A stretch of DNA of 64,000 bases from GCA-2737725 sp033763995 (lineage in GTDB: Bacteria; Pseudomonadota; Alphaproteobacteria; Rhodospirillales; Rhodospirillaceae). The stretch spans positions 27,412 through 91,411 of the forward strand of contig JANRJL010000084.1 in assembly GCA_033763995.1 (NCBI GenBank), read 5' to 3'. The translations under genes and the position numbers were made by a program. The notes below the pieces were generated by a model that did no database searches, was not told the origin of the DNA, and saw only the letters and a list, made by a program, of their open reading frames with translations. Shown in pieces: positions 50,054 to 60,483 of this stretch (position 1 is the stretch's first letter; each line of letters starts with the position of its first letter).

Positions 50054-51354
50054 GACCCCCGGCCGATATTGAGGCGGATCGTCACCGACAGCGCGTGGGC
50101 CTCAAGCTCCTCCGCTTTCGCCATGGCCACCGCGCCGGGGCCAATGGCATTGAGCCCCGCCGCCGAGCAATCGACGATGGAGGTGCGCTTCATGAAATCG
50201 AGCACGCCCAAGCCCGATGAGAAGCGCGCCGTGCCCGAGGTGGGCAGGACGTGGCTGGGCCCGGCGATGTAGTCGCCGATGGCCTCGGGCGTGTGACGGC
50301 CGATGAAAATGGCCCCGGCGTGGCGGATGGCGGCCAGCAGCGGCTTGGCATCGGCCACGGCCAGTTCCAAATGCTCCGGCGCGATGCGGTCGACCAAGGC
50401 GGCGGCGTCCTGGAGATTATCGACCACCACGACCGCGCCGTTGTTGGTCCAGCTCGCGCGCGCGATGTCGGCGCGCGGCAGGGTTTTCAGGTGACCGTCG
50501 ACCGCCGCCATGACCTTGCGGGCGAATTTGGCGCTGTCGGTGATCAGCACCGATTGCGACGTGGGGTCGTGCTCGGCTTGTGACAGTAAATCGGCGGCGA
50601 TCCACGCGGGGTCGTTGCCGGCGTCGGCCACCACCGTGATCTCGGAGGGCCCCGCGATCATGTCGATGCCAACCGTGCCGAACACCTGTTTCTTGGCCGA
50701 GGCCACATAGGCGTTGCCCGGGCCCACGATCTTGTCGACGGCCGCGATGGTGCGCGTGCCGTAGGCCAGCGCGCCAATCGCCTGGGCGCCGCCGATGCGA
50801 TACACCTCATCCACGCCCGCGATGCGGCACGCGGCGAGCATCAGCGGGTTGGTCTTGCCGTCGGGCGTGGGCACCGTGACGACCAGGCGCGCCACGCCCG
50901 CCACCTTGGCCGGCACGGCGTTCATCAGCACCGATGAAAACAACGCGGCCGTGCCGCCCGGCACGTAAAGCCCGGCCGAGGCCACGGGCGTCCAGCGCCA
51001 GCCCAGGGTCACGCCGGAAGCGTCGGTATAGCGCTCGTCCTTCGGCAATTGGCGGCGGTGATAGTCGGCGATGCGCGCGGCGGCCACATGCAGCGCTTCG
51101 AGGGTGATTTTGTCACAGGCGCGCTCGGCCGATGCCATGTCGTCGGCCGTGAAACGCATCTGATCGGCCGTCAGCGGCAATCGGTCCCACTTCTTGGTGT
51201 AGTCGAGCACCGCGTCGTCGCCGCGCGCCTTCACGTCGGCAAGAATGGCCGCGACCACGCCATCCACGTCGGTCTTCTCGTCGCGGCTGGACGAGATTAC
51301 CGCCGCGAAGTCCCGGGCGAAGGTTGTGTCCTTGGCAAACAACAGGCGTGCCAT
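50050..51354 (-). CDS. hisD: Histidinol dehydrogenase
   Basis: 434 residues from ATG 51354. It oxidises L-histidinol to L-histidine in two NAD+-dependent steps. Landmarks: YVPGGTAALFSSVLMNAVPA, YRIGGAQAIGALAYGT, KIVGPGNAYVASAKKQVFG, the zinc/base residues in AGPSEITVVADAGNDPAWIA, SQAEHD and TSGTARFSSGLGVLDFMKRT. The length is standard. It starts 8 bp after hisG. Confidence 0.96.
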   Translation of the reverse strand: MARLLFAKDTTFARDFAAVISSSRDEKTDVDGVVAAILADVKARGDDAVLDYTKKWDRLPLTADQMRFTADDMASAERACDKITLEALHVAAARIADYHRRQLPKDERYTDASGVTLGWRWTPVASAGLYVPGGTAALFSSVLMNAVPAKVAGVARLVVTVPTPDGKTNPLMLAACRIAGVDEVYRIGGAQAIGALAYGTRTIAAVDKIVGPGNAYVASAKKQVFGTVGIDMIAGPSEITVVADAGNDPAWIAADLLSQAEHDPTSQSVLITDSAKFARKVMAAVDGHLKTLPRADIARASWTNNGAVVVVDNLQDAAALVDRIAPEHLELAVADAKPLLAAIRHAGAIFIGRHTPEAIGDYIAGPSHVLPTSGTARFSSGLGVLDFMKRTSIVDCSAAGLNAIGPGAVAMAKAEELEAHALSVTIRLNIGRGS

Positions 51355-51362
51355 GGCCGGCC

Positions 51363-52022
51363 TTACGTGCCGTTGACGGCGGCGCGGAAGCGCTCGATCC
51401 AGCCGCTGATCTCGGCCGAGCGTACCTTCAGCGCGGTGCGATTGACGATCAGGCGTGAGGAAATCTGCGCGATGGTTTCCACTTCTTTGAGCCCGTTGGC
51501 CTGCAGCGTCGCGCCGGTGGAGACCAGATCGACGATGCGCGGACACAAACCCAGCGCGGGCGCCAGTTCCATGGCGCCGTTCAGTTTCACGCACTCGGCC
51601 TGGATGCCGTGCTCGGCGAACCACTTGCTCGTGGTGTTGGGATACTTGGTGGCGATGCGGACGTGGCTGAGCCGCTGCAGATCAAGCCCCTCGGCCAGAT
51701 CGACGCGCTGGGCGATGGACAGCCGGCATTTGCCGATACCGAGGTCCAGCGGCGCGTAAATCTCCGAGTAGTCGAACTCCATCAACACGTCGTTGCCGGC
51801 GATACCCAGGTGCGCCGCGCCGAAGGCCACGAAGGTCGCCACGTCGAAGCTGCGCACGCGGATGATCGACACGTGCGGCAGATTGGTCTGGAACGACAGC
51901 GCGCGCGAGCCTTCGTCGGCCAGCGCGGGTTCGGGTTCGATCCCGGCCCGGCGCACGATGGGCAGCGCTTCGTCGAGAATACGCCCCTTGGGCAGGGCAA
52001 TGATGAGCGGTTTTTGAACCAT
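51363..52022 (-). CDS. hisG: ATP phosphoribosyltransferase, short form (HisG-S)
   Basis: 219 residues. First step of histidine biosynthesis (ATP + PRPP). Landmarks: LIIALPKGRILDEALPIVRR, VATFVAFGAAHLGIAGNDVL and PRIVDLVSTGATLQANGLKE (PRPP-binding). The short form lacks the C-terminal regulatory domain and normally needs HisZ, which is not in the window. It leads the leftward operon hisG-hisD-UPF0262-phosphatase-maf-RNase-yacG. Confidence 0.95.
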   Translation of the reverse strand: MVQKPLIIALPKGRILDEALPIVRRAGIEPEPALADEGSRALSFQTNLPHVSIIRVRSFDVATFVAFGAAHLGIAGNDVLMEFDYSEIYAPLDLGIGKCRLSIAQRVDLAEGLDLQRLSHVRIATKYPNTTSKWFAEHGIQAECVKLNGAMELAPALGLCPRIVDLVSTGATLQANGLKEVETIAQISSRLIVNRTALKVRSAEISGWIERFRAAVNGT

Positions 52023-52156
52023 GGCCTGATCGTTCTAACACGGCGCCGGGCCCCGCCTTGAGGCCCAAAAGCGGCGCGGTTTTACAGGGTTTTTCCCGGT
52101 CGGGCCACCCCGGAGAAAACCGGGAATTGCCGGGCTCCGGGCCGCCCTTAAAGACA

Positions 52157-52186
52157 AAGGGCGGTGGAGTTGCCCCCACCGCCCTT
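52157..52186 (-). terminator. Hairpin terminator of receptor 3
   Basis: AAGGGCGGTGG (52157-52167) pairs with CCACCGCCCTT (52176-52186), an 11-bp stem with the T-rich side on the minus strand. It is 20-50 bp beyond the receptor stop. Confidence 0.7.
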
Positions 52187-52207
52187 AGGCTCCGGTTGAA
52201 ACGCCGC

Positions 52208-54667
52208 TTACCAGCTATAGGTGGCGCGCGCGTAGTAGAAGCCGCCGTTGAAGCCGAACGGCGAGAAGTTCGAGTACTGCGCGAAGCCGTTGGGGTTGGC
52301 GCCCGGGATGACGAGATCCGGGTACTGATCGAAGGCGTTGTTGGCGCCGACGGCAAAGCTGAAGTTGTCGTTGAAGTCGTAGCCCAACTCGATGTCGGCC
52401 ACCCACTCGGCGCTGAAGGTCTGATCGAGCGCGGCGTTGGCGTTGCGCGACGTGAACTTGCCGTAGCGGTTGCCGCGCAGGTTGATGTCGAAGGCGCCGA
52501 TGGCGTAGTTGATGCCCAAGTTGATCTTGTTCTTGGGCTGCGACACGGTGAAGCGGCCTTCCTCGACGCGGGCGAAGCGGTTGAGTTGCAGGCCCAGCGC
52601 CGTCAGCGTGGAGGGGTTGCCCTTCACCGCCTTGACGTTGGTGTCGTTGAAGTTCGCGCCCAAGGTCAGGCCCAAGCTGCCATCGCCCACGTCGGTGCGG
52701 TAGTTGGCGACGATGTCGATGCCCTTGGTGCGGGTGTCGATGGCGTTGGTGAAGAAGCGTCCGCCGGTGACGCCCGGGAAGCCGCGCGCGGTGAGGAAGT
52801 TCTGCACCGCCGTGCCCGTCAGGTTCTCGGACAGAACAATGCGATCGTCGATATCGATGCGGTAAGCGTCGACCGTGATGTTGAGGCCGTCCGTCGGCTG
52901 GGTGGTGAAACCCAGGCTCAGGTTGACCGACTTCTCGGCGTCGAGGTCCTCGGCGCCCAACAGCCGCGCGACCGGATCGTTGACGCGGAAGGTGCGCACC
53001 TCGAAGGGAATACCGCCGATGAAGTTCGTCGCCGTGGACGAGAAGAAGCTTTGCTGCAGCGACGGAGCGCGGAAGCCGTTGGAGACGGCGCCGCGGATGG
53101 CGAAGATGTCGGTGATGTCGAACTTGGCGGCGGCCTTGCCCGACACGGTGGAGCCGAAGTCCGAGTAGTCCTCGAAACGGCCGGCGACCGAGAACAAGAA
53201 GGCATCCGTCAGGTTGGTTTCCAGGTCGATGTAAGCCGACATGGAGTGACGACCGGCATCGACCTCATCGCCCGGACGGAAGCCGGGGAAGCCTTGGGCG
53301 CCGGGGGCGCTGAGCGTGGTGGCATCCTGGCGGCCGGGTTCGGTGCGCACCGTGCGCCCGCCGTCGGCCCAGGACGCCGGCTCGCCCGCGCCCAATTCGT
53401 AGCTTTCATGACGCCACTCGGCGCCGAAGGCGATGCTGAGGGGCTCGGGGAAACCCACTTCGGCCTCGGTGCCGAAATCGGCGTTGGCGACGAATTGGTC
53501 GTAGTTCAAGTCGCCGGCGTAGAACGACGTCGGGCTTTCAAAGCCGTAAGTGGCGTTCAAGGTGTTCTCGACGCCGAAGGGGAAGTGGTTGGTGCCATAG
53601 ACGGCGCTCACGTCCCAGCGGAAGTCGTCGCCGCCCTTGACGCCCGCGGCCACCGAGGCGTCGGTGATGTCGGAGGTGATGAACGGCAAGAAGCCGTTGG
53701 GATAGATGGCGCGGACGTTGTTGACGTCGCGCGGACGGCGCCAAGTGGCGCCGCTGGTGCCTTCGCGCTGGCTGTAGTTGCCGAAGGAGTACAGCTCGAT
53801 GTCGCCGCTGAGCGGAACCCCGAGGTTATAGACGACGTTGGCGTCCTCGACCTTGCTGTCGCCGTATTTGAAGTTGCTGGTGCGGTTGATCTGCGCCTCG
53901 CGCGGATCGGGCTGGCCGCTGGGCAGGTTGTTGTACTGCTGGCGGCTGTCGGCGGCCTGACGGTTCGTGAAACCGCGGTGACGGTATTCGGCCGAGAGAT
54001 TCAAGTAGCCGTCGCTGCCGAGGCCGATGCCCATGTTGCCGACGGTGGCGTACAGGTCGCCATCGCCTTCGTAATGCGAACCGACATTGGCCGTGACGGA
54101 GCCGCCCTCGTTCGCGTCCTTGAGGATCACGTTGATGACGCCGGCAATGGCATCCGATCCGTATTGCGCGGCAGCACCATCGCGCAGGATTTCAACGCGC
54201 TGGATCGAGGCGGCCGGAATGGTGTTCAAGTCGGCCGCCGTCGACCCGCGGCCCACGGAACCGTTGAGGTTCAAGAGCGAGGTGTGGTGGCGGCGCTTGC
54301 CGTTGACCAGCACCAGGGTTTGATCCGGCGACAGGCCGCGCAAGGTCGCCGGGCGGATGTGGTCGGTGCCGTCGGTGATGGTCGGCTGCGGGAAGTTGTA
54401 GGACGGCACGAGCTGATTGAGCACGCGGTTCAACTCGCCCGAACCGGACTTCAGCAGATCGGCGGTGGAAACCACGTCGATGGGCACGGGGGAGTCGGCG
54501 ACCGTGCGGTCGATGCGGCGCGTGCCGGTGACGATGATTTCCTCCAGCAGGCTCTCGCTGGCCTGTTGCTGGGCCTGCTGCGCCGACACCGGCGCGCCCA
54601 TCGCCATGACGGCGCCGGATAACGCCGTGGCGGCCAAGAGCCAGGACTTGTTGCGCGGAAGAGACAT
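52208..54667 (-). CDS. TonB-dependent outer-membrane receptor 3
   Basis: 819 residues from ATG 54667. Signal peptide ends near APVSAQQ; then LLEEIIVTGTRRIDRTVADS, plug motifs NTIPAASIQRVEILRDGAAA and QYGSDAIAGVINVILKD, a QTLVLVNGKRRH segment, and the barrel ending YYARATYSW. The VLVNGKRRHH/GSDAIAGVINI type is common in large receptor families of sphingomonads, caulobacters and Xanthomonadales that import organic substrates. It stands between hisG and mazE and interrupts the histidine/murA region. Confidence 0.92.
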   Translation of the reverse strand: MSLPRNKSWLLAATALSGAVMAMGAPVSAQQAQQQASESLLEEIIVTGTRRIDRTVADSPVPIDVVSTADLLKSGSGELNRVLNQLVPSYNFPQPTITDGTDHIRPATLRGLSPDQTLVLVNGKRRHHTSLLNLNGSVGRGSTAADLNTIPAASIQRVEILRDGAAAQYGSDAIAGVINVILKDANEGGSVTANVGSHYEGDGDLYATVGNMGIGLGSDGYLNLSAEYRHRGFTNRQAADSRQQYNNLPSGQPDPREAQINRTSNFKYGDSKVEDANVVYNLGVPLSGDIELYSFGNYSQREGTSGATWRRPRDVNNVRAIYPNGFLPFITSDITDASVAAGVKGGDDFRWDVSAVYGTNHFPFGVENTLNATYGFESPTSFYAGDLNYDQFVANADFGTEAEVGFPEPLSIAFGAEWRHESYELGAGEPASWADGGRTVRTEPGRQDATTLSAPGAQGFPGFRPGDEVDAGRHSMSAYIDLETNLTDAFLFSVAGRFEDYSDFGSTVSGKAAAKFDITDIFAIRGAVSNGFRAPSLQQSFFSSTATNFIGGIPFEVRTFRVNDPVARLLGAEDLDAEKSVNLSLGFTTQPTDGLNITVDAYRIDIDDRIVLSENLTGTAVQNFLTARGFPGVTGGRFFTNAIDTRTKGIDIVANYRTDVGDGSLGLTLGANFNDTNVKAVKGNPSTLTALGLQLNRFARVEEGRFTVSQPKNKINLGINYAIGAFDINLRGNRYGKFTSRNANAALDQTFSAEWVADIELGYDFNDNFSFAVGANNAFDQYPDLVIPGANPNGFAQYSNFSPFGFNGGFYYARATYSW

Positions 54668-54919
54668 TGATGACCCCTTTGAATGATGAATGATTTGCGG
54701 CGCGCGGGCCCGGCGGAATGCCGTTTGGCGCGCGCAGCCGCCTTGACGATGGTGTGTCACACTCTCGCAATCTTCTCAACCCTTGGAGGAGGCGGGTCTT
54801 GCCTGCAAGCGTGACATTTTTGCCGCAGACTCGGACGGATTTGCGCGAGAACAAGCGACCTCGTGAGACCCGGTGCATGAGGATTTTGCGCTCCTCGACA
54901 CCCAAGAGGGGTTGCGCTA

Positions 54920-54933
54920 GGTTACATGTAACC
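54920..54933. promoter_or_regulatory. mazEF autoregulatory operator
   Basis: A perfect 14-bp palindrome, GGTTACATGTAACC, lies directly before AAGGAG and the mazE ATG. Antitoxins of this type usually bind such a site. Confidence 0.6.
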
Positions 54934-54946
54934 AAGGAGTTCGGCC

Positions 54947-55171
54947 ATGGCGACCGCCGCGCAACGCAAGTCCACACGCCGCAAGGTGCAAGCGCATCGC
55001 GACAAGCTCCGCGCCCAGGGCTTGCGCCCGATTCAAATCTGGGTGCCCGACACGCGCGGCCCGGCGTTCGCCGCCGAAGCGCATCGGCAATCGCTCGCGG
55101 TGGCGCGGAGTGAACACGAAGCCGACGATCAAGCCTTCATCGACTCCATCAGCGTCGAGATCGATTATTGA
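54947..55171 (+). CDS. mazE: MazE-like antitoxin (DUF3018 type)
   Basis: 74 residues; AAGGAG lies 7 bp upstream. The basic N-terminus (RKSTRRKVQAHRDKLRAQGL) and the block RPIQIWVPDTRGPAFAAEAH are typical of the MaeE/DUF3018 MazE family: N-terminal DNA-binding, C-terminal toxin-neutralising part (ADDQAFIDSISVEIDY). Its TGA overlaps the TTG start of the toxin. Confidence 0.88.
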   Translation: MATAAQRKSTRRKVQAHRDKLRAQGLRPIQIWVPDTRGPAFAAEAHRQSLAVARSEHEADDQAFIDSISVEIDY

Positions 55172-55497
55172 AACGCGGCGAGATCTGGACGGTCGCGGGA
55201 GGCAAGGATTACGCCGGCAAGCCGCGCCCGGTGGTCATCGTTCAAGACGACCGCTTTGACGCGACGAATTCCATCTTCGTCTGTTCATTCACCCGCAACA
55301 CAACGGTCGCCGAACTTTTTCGTATTCCCGTGCGGGCCAGCTCCGACAACGGCCTCAAAGAAGACTCCCGCCTCATGGTCGATAAGATGACGAGTGTTCC
55401 AAAATCAAAGCTTGGAAGACAAATCGGCGTTCTTGAAGGCGACTCTATGACCAAGCTTGAATTGGCCATTCTCACTTTCCTCGGCATCGTGCGATAA
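55168..55497 (+). CDS. mazF: MazF-family mRNA interferase toxin
   Basis: 109 residues from TTG 55168, overlapping the mazE stop by 4 bp. Family features: KRGEIWTVAGGKDYAGKPRP, VVIVQDD, DSRLMVDKMTSVPKSKLGRQ and IGVLEG. MazF cleaves single-stranded RNA at short motifs; specificity cannot be told. The pair lies next to murA, with convergent stops 5 bp apart. Confidence 0.93.
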   Translation: MKRGEIWTVAGGKDYAGKPRPVVIVQDDRFDATNSIFVCSFTRNTTVAELFRIPVRASSDNGLKEDSRLMVDKMTSVPKSKLGRQIGVLEGDSMTKLELAILTFLGIVR

Positions 55498-55501
55498 GGG
55501 T

Positions 55502-56803
<1,302 letters not shown>

Positions 56804-56862
56804 GAAAGGTTTCCTTGTTTCTTCTTCTTGTTTTGATCTGGCTTTGTGGCGTGGGTGTGGTG

Positions 56863-57417
56863 CTACAGCCGCGGGAGTGTAACGCCTTTTTGACCTTGAT
56901 ACTTGCCCTTGCGGTCGCGGTAGGACACCTCGCAAGCGCTGTCGGCCTTGAGGAAGATGAACTGGCAGGCACCCTCGTTGGCGTAGATGCGCGCGGGGCT
57001 CGGCGTGGTGTTGGAAAATTCCAACGTCACGTGGCCTTCCCACTCGGGCTCAAGCGGCGTCACGTTCACAATAATGCCGCAGCGCGCATAGGTCGACTTG
57101 CCCAGGCAGATCACCAGCACGTCGCGCGGGATACGGAAGTATTCCACGGTCCGCGCCAGGGCGAAGCTGTTGGGCGGGATCACGCACACGTCGGTCTTGC
57201 GGTCGACGAAGCCCTTGTCGGAGAAATCCTTGGGGTCCACCACGGCGGAATCGACGTTGGTGAAAATCTTGAACTCGTCGGCGACGCGCGCGTCGTAGCC
57301 GTAAGAGGACAACCCATAGGAAATCACGCCTTCGCGCTTCAAGTTCATGGTGAAGGGCTCGATCATGCCCTTCTCGACGGCCATCTTGCGGATCCAGGTA
57401 TCGGGCAGCACAGACAT
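56863..57417 (-). CDS. dcd: dCTP deaminase
   Basis: 184 residues. Landmarks: LPDTWIRKMAVEKGMIEPF, GLSSYGYDARVADEFKIF, FALARTVEYFRIPRDVLVIC, GKSTYARCGIIVNVTPLEPE, WEGHVTLEFSNTTPSPARIY (catalytic E) and KGKYQGQKGVTLPRL. It converts dCTP to dUTP. The gene leads toward murA on the same strand with about 60 bp between them. Confidence 0.96.
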   Translation of the reverse strand: MSVLPDTWIRKMAVEKGMIEPFTMNLKREGVISYGLSSYGYDARVADEFKIFTNVDSAVVDPKDFSDKGFVDRKTDVCVIPPNSFALARTVEYFRIPRDVLVICLGKSTYARCGIIVNVTPLEPEWEGHVTLEFSNTTPSPARIYANEGACQFIFLKADSACEVSYRDRKGKYQGQKGVTLPRL

Positions 57418-57503
57418 CGGTGAGTTCCGTCAAAATTGGGACTTCGGCGCGGCGGGCGGCGCGGCGCCCCGCGCTTGTAGCCCAGCGGGAATGGGCCCTC
57501 AAG

Positions 57504-57677
57504 CTAGCGTGCTTTGGCCGGATCGGCCCCGCGCGACGGCGCCGCCGCCCGGCGTTGGCGGCTCTGCGCCTTGCGCTTGAGTAGGTTGGCCCGGAGCGCC
57601 TCGGCCAGTCGTATTTCGGCGGCCGTCGATTTGGGCTTGGCGACGGCCTTGGCGGCGGGGGTCGAATCTTTGCTCAT
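57504..57677 (-). CDS. Small basic hypothetical protein
   Basis: 57 residues from ATG 57677. Highly basic: MSKDSTPAAKAVAKPKSTAA, EIRLAEALRANLLKRKAQSR, then Q-R-R-A-A-A. The charge and helical A-rich central section suggest nucleic-acid binding. No clear ribosome-binding site is visible, and conservation is unknown to me, so it is tentative. It lies 120 bp upstream of the divergent SulP gene. Confidence 0.5.
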   Translation of the reverse strand: MSKDSTPAAKAVAKPKSTAAEIRLAEALRANLLKRKAQSRQRRAAAPSRGADPAKAR

Positions 57678-57797
57678 GGCGGCAAGATAGTCTCTGGGAC
57701 CCACCCAAGGCCAGCCGCCATAGAATCTCCGGCCGTGACTTCCCCGTTGATTCTTCCCGCCCAGCGATGCATGCCAGGATAAGGGGAAATTCGACAC

Positions 57798-60110
57798 ATG
57801 CCGCCACCCGCGTCCGACGCCAACGGCGAGACGGAAACCACCGTTTCCGGTCTGATCGACCGCGTGCCCACGGCCGCCGCCACGTCCGCGCGGACGTTCG
57901 ATGGCGCGTCCGTCAAGGGCGACCTGGCGGGCGCGCTCGTGGCCGCCGTGGTGAGCGTATCTGAGTCCATTCCCTATGGGCTGCTCGTATTCGCGGCCCT
58001 GGGTGCGGGCTTCGGCGCCGAGGGCGTGATGGCCGGGCTTTACGCCTCGATCTTCGCCGCCTTCGTGGCCGCGGCCCTGGGCGGCTCGACCGTCATGATC
58101 AGCGGCCCGCGCGCCTCCACCGCCGTGCTCATGGCCGCCATCGTGGCGGCCCTGGCGCAAGCCCCCGACCTGGAAGCCCACGGCGGCGTGCCCATTGTGA
58201 TTGCGCTAACGTTCCTGGTCGGCGTGATCGCCGGAGCGATTCAGATTCTGTTCGGCCTGGCCAAGCTGGGCCAGACCATCAAGTTCGCGCCTTACCCGGT
58301 CATCGCCGGGTTCATGAACGGCGTGGCGGTGCTGTTGCTGCTGGGCCAGATCAAGTTCCTGCTGGGCCTGCCCGAGCATTTCGCCTGGACCGACTGGCGC
58401 GCCCTGCCCGACCTGATCCAGCCGTGGACCGTGCTGATCGCCGCCGTGACCATCGGCACCATCATCGTCGGCCCGCGCATCACGCGCCATGTGCCCTCGC
58501 TGCTGGTGGGTCTCGCCGCCGGTATCGCAGCGTTCTATACCGTCGCGGCCTATCAAGGCCTGGACGTGCTGGGCCCGATCATCGGCGAAATCCCGCCGGC
58601 CAATTTCGCGCCCGATGCGCTCGTGCCGCTGTTCAGCGCGGCGTGGAACGATTGGATGACCGACCGGATGATCGAACTGGCGCCGTCCATCGTGGCACTC
58701 GCCGTCATCGCCTCCATCGACTCGCTCATGGGCGCGGCCGCGCTCGACACGCTCACCCAGCGCCGCCACGACAGCAACCGCGAGCTGATCGCGCAAGGCT
58801 TGGCCAACACCGTGTCGGGCGTCATGGGCGGACTGCCGGTGTCGGGCGCCGTGGCGCGCTCGGCGGCGAGCTTTCACGCCGGGGCCCGCACCAAGCTCTC
58901 GGGCATCGCCCATGCTGCGATGGTGCTGGCGACCACCGTGCTGGCAGGGCCCTGGGTGGGCACGGTGCCGCGCGTGGTGCTGGCCGGCGTGCTGACCGTC
59001 GTCGCCTTCGGCATGATGGACACCTGGAGCCGCGAACTCGTGAGTCGCCTGAGGTCCGCCGGCGGTTATCGCCGCGAGATCGCGGCCAATCTCGCCATCG
59101 TGCTATCGGTGGCGGCCGTGACGGTGCTCGCCAACCTGATCGCCGCCGTGGCCGTGGGCATCGCCATCGCCATGGTGCTGTTCGTCACGCAAATGAGCAA
59201 ACCCATCGTGCGCCGCGTCACCGACGCGCGCTCGCGCCGCTCGCTGAAGGTGCGCGAGCGCAGCGACGCCGAACTGATCGCCACCCACGGCGCCGAGGTG
59301 GCGATCATCGAGTTGGACGGTCCATTGTTCTTCGGCACCGCCGACGCGCTGATGTCCGAGGTTGAAACCCACGGCGCGACGGCGCGCATTGTCCTGCTGG
59401 ATTGCCGCCGCGTCTCGGAGATGGACGCCACCGGCGTGCGCCTGCTGGCGGCCATGGCACGCAACCTGACGGGACGCGGCGTAAAACTTGCGCTGGCCCA
59501 TGTCACGCCCGAGAGCGATCACGGCCGCTTCATCGCCGCCATCGGCGGGCGGAAAATTCTCGACAGCGCCTTGTGCTTCGCCGACACCGACGCCGCACTG
59601 GAATGGGCCGAGGATCGCCTGGTCGAGACCTACGCCCTCCACTGCGACTTGGGCCGCGAGCTGGCGCTGCACGACCTCTGCCTCGCCAAGGGCCTGACGC
59701 CCGAGGACATGGCGGTGATCGCGCGCTACGTTAGCCGTCGCATCTTCGCCGCCGGGCAGTGGCTGTTCCGCGAGGGCGACGCGGGCGACGCGCTGTACAT
59801 GCTGGCCCAGGGCACCGTGACCATCAGCCTGACCCATGCCGCGCCCTCGGGCAACGGCGCCGGGGCTATCCGGCTCGCCACCATGATTCCCGGCGTGATG
59901 TTCGGCGAGATGTCGCTGCTGGAGGGCCAGCCGCGCTCGGCCGACGCCGTGGCCACCACCGACATCGTCGTCTATGAAATGGACAAGGCCGACTTCGCGC
60001 GCGTCATGACCGAGCACCCCGATTTGGCCGCGCGGCTCAGCGCCAACATGGCCCGCGAGATCGCCGCGCGCCTGCGGGTGACCAGCGACCAGTTGCGCGC
60101 GATCAGTTGA
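57798..60110 (+). CDS. SulP/SLC26 anion transporter fused to STAS and cyclic-nucleotide-binding domains
   Basis: 770 residues. About residues 40-460 form the SulP membrane domain (ESIPYGLLVFAALGAGFGAE, ALGGSTVMISGPRASTAVLM, PYPVIAGFMNGVAVLLLLGQ, ASIDSLMGAAALDTLTQRRH and NRELIAQGLANTVSGVMGG). About 495-590 is a STAS domain (EVAIIELDGPLFFGTADALM, VLLDCRRVSEMDATGVRLLA). About 640-765 is a cNMP-binding domain (FREGDAGDALYMLAQGTVTI, PGVMFGEMSLLEGQPRSADA). It probably imports an anion such as sulfate or bicarbonate, with gating by a cyclic nucleotide; the GEMSLLEGxxRSADA pocket looks binding-competent. The gene stands alone. Confidence 0.93.
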   Translation: MPPPASDANGETETTVSGLIDRVPTAAATSARTFDGASVKGDLAGALVAAVVSVSESIPYGLLVFAALGAGFGAEGVMAGLYASIFAAFVAAALGGSTVMISGPRASTAVLMAAIVAALAQAPDLEAHGGVPIVIALTFLVGVIAGAIQILFGLAKLGQTIKFAPYPVIAGFMNGVAVLLLLGQIKFLLGLPEHFAWTDWRALPDLIQPWTVLIAAVTIGTIIVGPRITRHVPSLLVGLAAGIAAFYTVAAYQGLDVLGPIIGEIPPANFAPDALVPLFSAAWNDWMTDRMIELAPSIVALAVIASIDSLMGAAALDTLTQRRHDSNRELIAQGLANTVSGVMGGLPVSGAVARSAASFHAGARTKLSGIAHAAMVLATTVLAGPWVGTVPRVVLAGVLTVVAFGMMDTWSRELVSRLRSAGGYRREIAANLAIVLSVAAVTVLANLIAAVAVGIAIAMVLFVTQMSKPIVRRVTDARSRRSLKVRERSDAELIATHGAEVAIIELDGPLFFGTADALMSEVETHGATARIVLLDCRRVSEMDATGVRLLAAMARNLTGRGVKLALAHVTPESDHGRFIAAIGGRKILDSALCFADTDAALEWAEDRLVETYALHCDLGRELALHDLCLAKGLTPEDMAVIARYVSRRIFAAGQWLFREGDAGDALYMLAQGTVTISLTHAAPSGNGAGAIRLATMIPGVMFGEMSLLEGQPRSADAVATTDIVVYEMDKADFARVMTEHPDLAARLSANMAREIAARLRVTSDQLRAIS

Positions 60111-60252
60111 TTTTGCGCCGCCTGGCCCGGGATTTCCCGCGGGTTTGCCTGGGTCCCAGCGCCTTGCCTGGGGTGGGGCCTTATGGCATGTTCCCGCGCC
60201 TTCCAACCCGGCCCCAAGGCATTTGACTCCTGGGTTTTTTGATCGCCGGTCC

Positions 60253-60327
60253 GCTGCCGTAGCTCAGTGGTAGAGCACCCCCTTGGTAAGGGGGAGGTCG
60301 AGTGTTCAATCCACTCCGGCAGCACCA
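60253..60327 (+). tRNA. tRNA-Thr (anticodon GGT)
   Basis: 75 nt with encoded CCA. Acceptor GCTGCCG/CGGCAGC, D arm GCTCAGTGGTAGAGC, anticodon stem CCCCC/GGGGG with loop TTGGTAA (anticodon GGT), T arm GAGTG-TTCAATC-CACTC. A T-rich hairpin (ATTTTTCCTTAG...TTAGGAAAAAT) follows directly. Confidence 0.95.
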
Positions 60328-60483
60328 TTTTTCCTTAGCGAACGCAGCGAGCTTAGGAAAAATGAGTGCCACGGAGGCCGCGCAGCGGCCGAGTGGGCAC
60401 CATTTTGTCCAGCACAGACTCACACTTACGGATAGGTTGGATATAACGCCCCGACCGGGGGCCAGAAATATATCCAGAAGGGC

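Noticed and set aside
52058..54622. 854-codon forward frame opposite TonB-dependent receptor 3
   Set aside because: The reverse strand carries a full receptor with signal, plug and barrel; the forward translation has no domain or start context.
60322..60407. Integration repeat at tRNA-Thr
   Set aside because: Only GCACCATTTT (10 bp) recurs, 75 bp downstream; that is too short and too close to claim an att pair, and no farther copy was seen.
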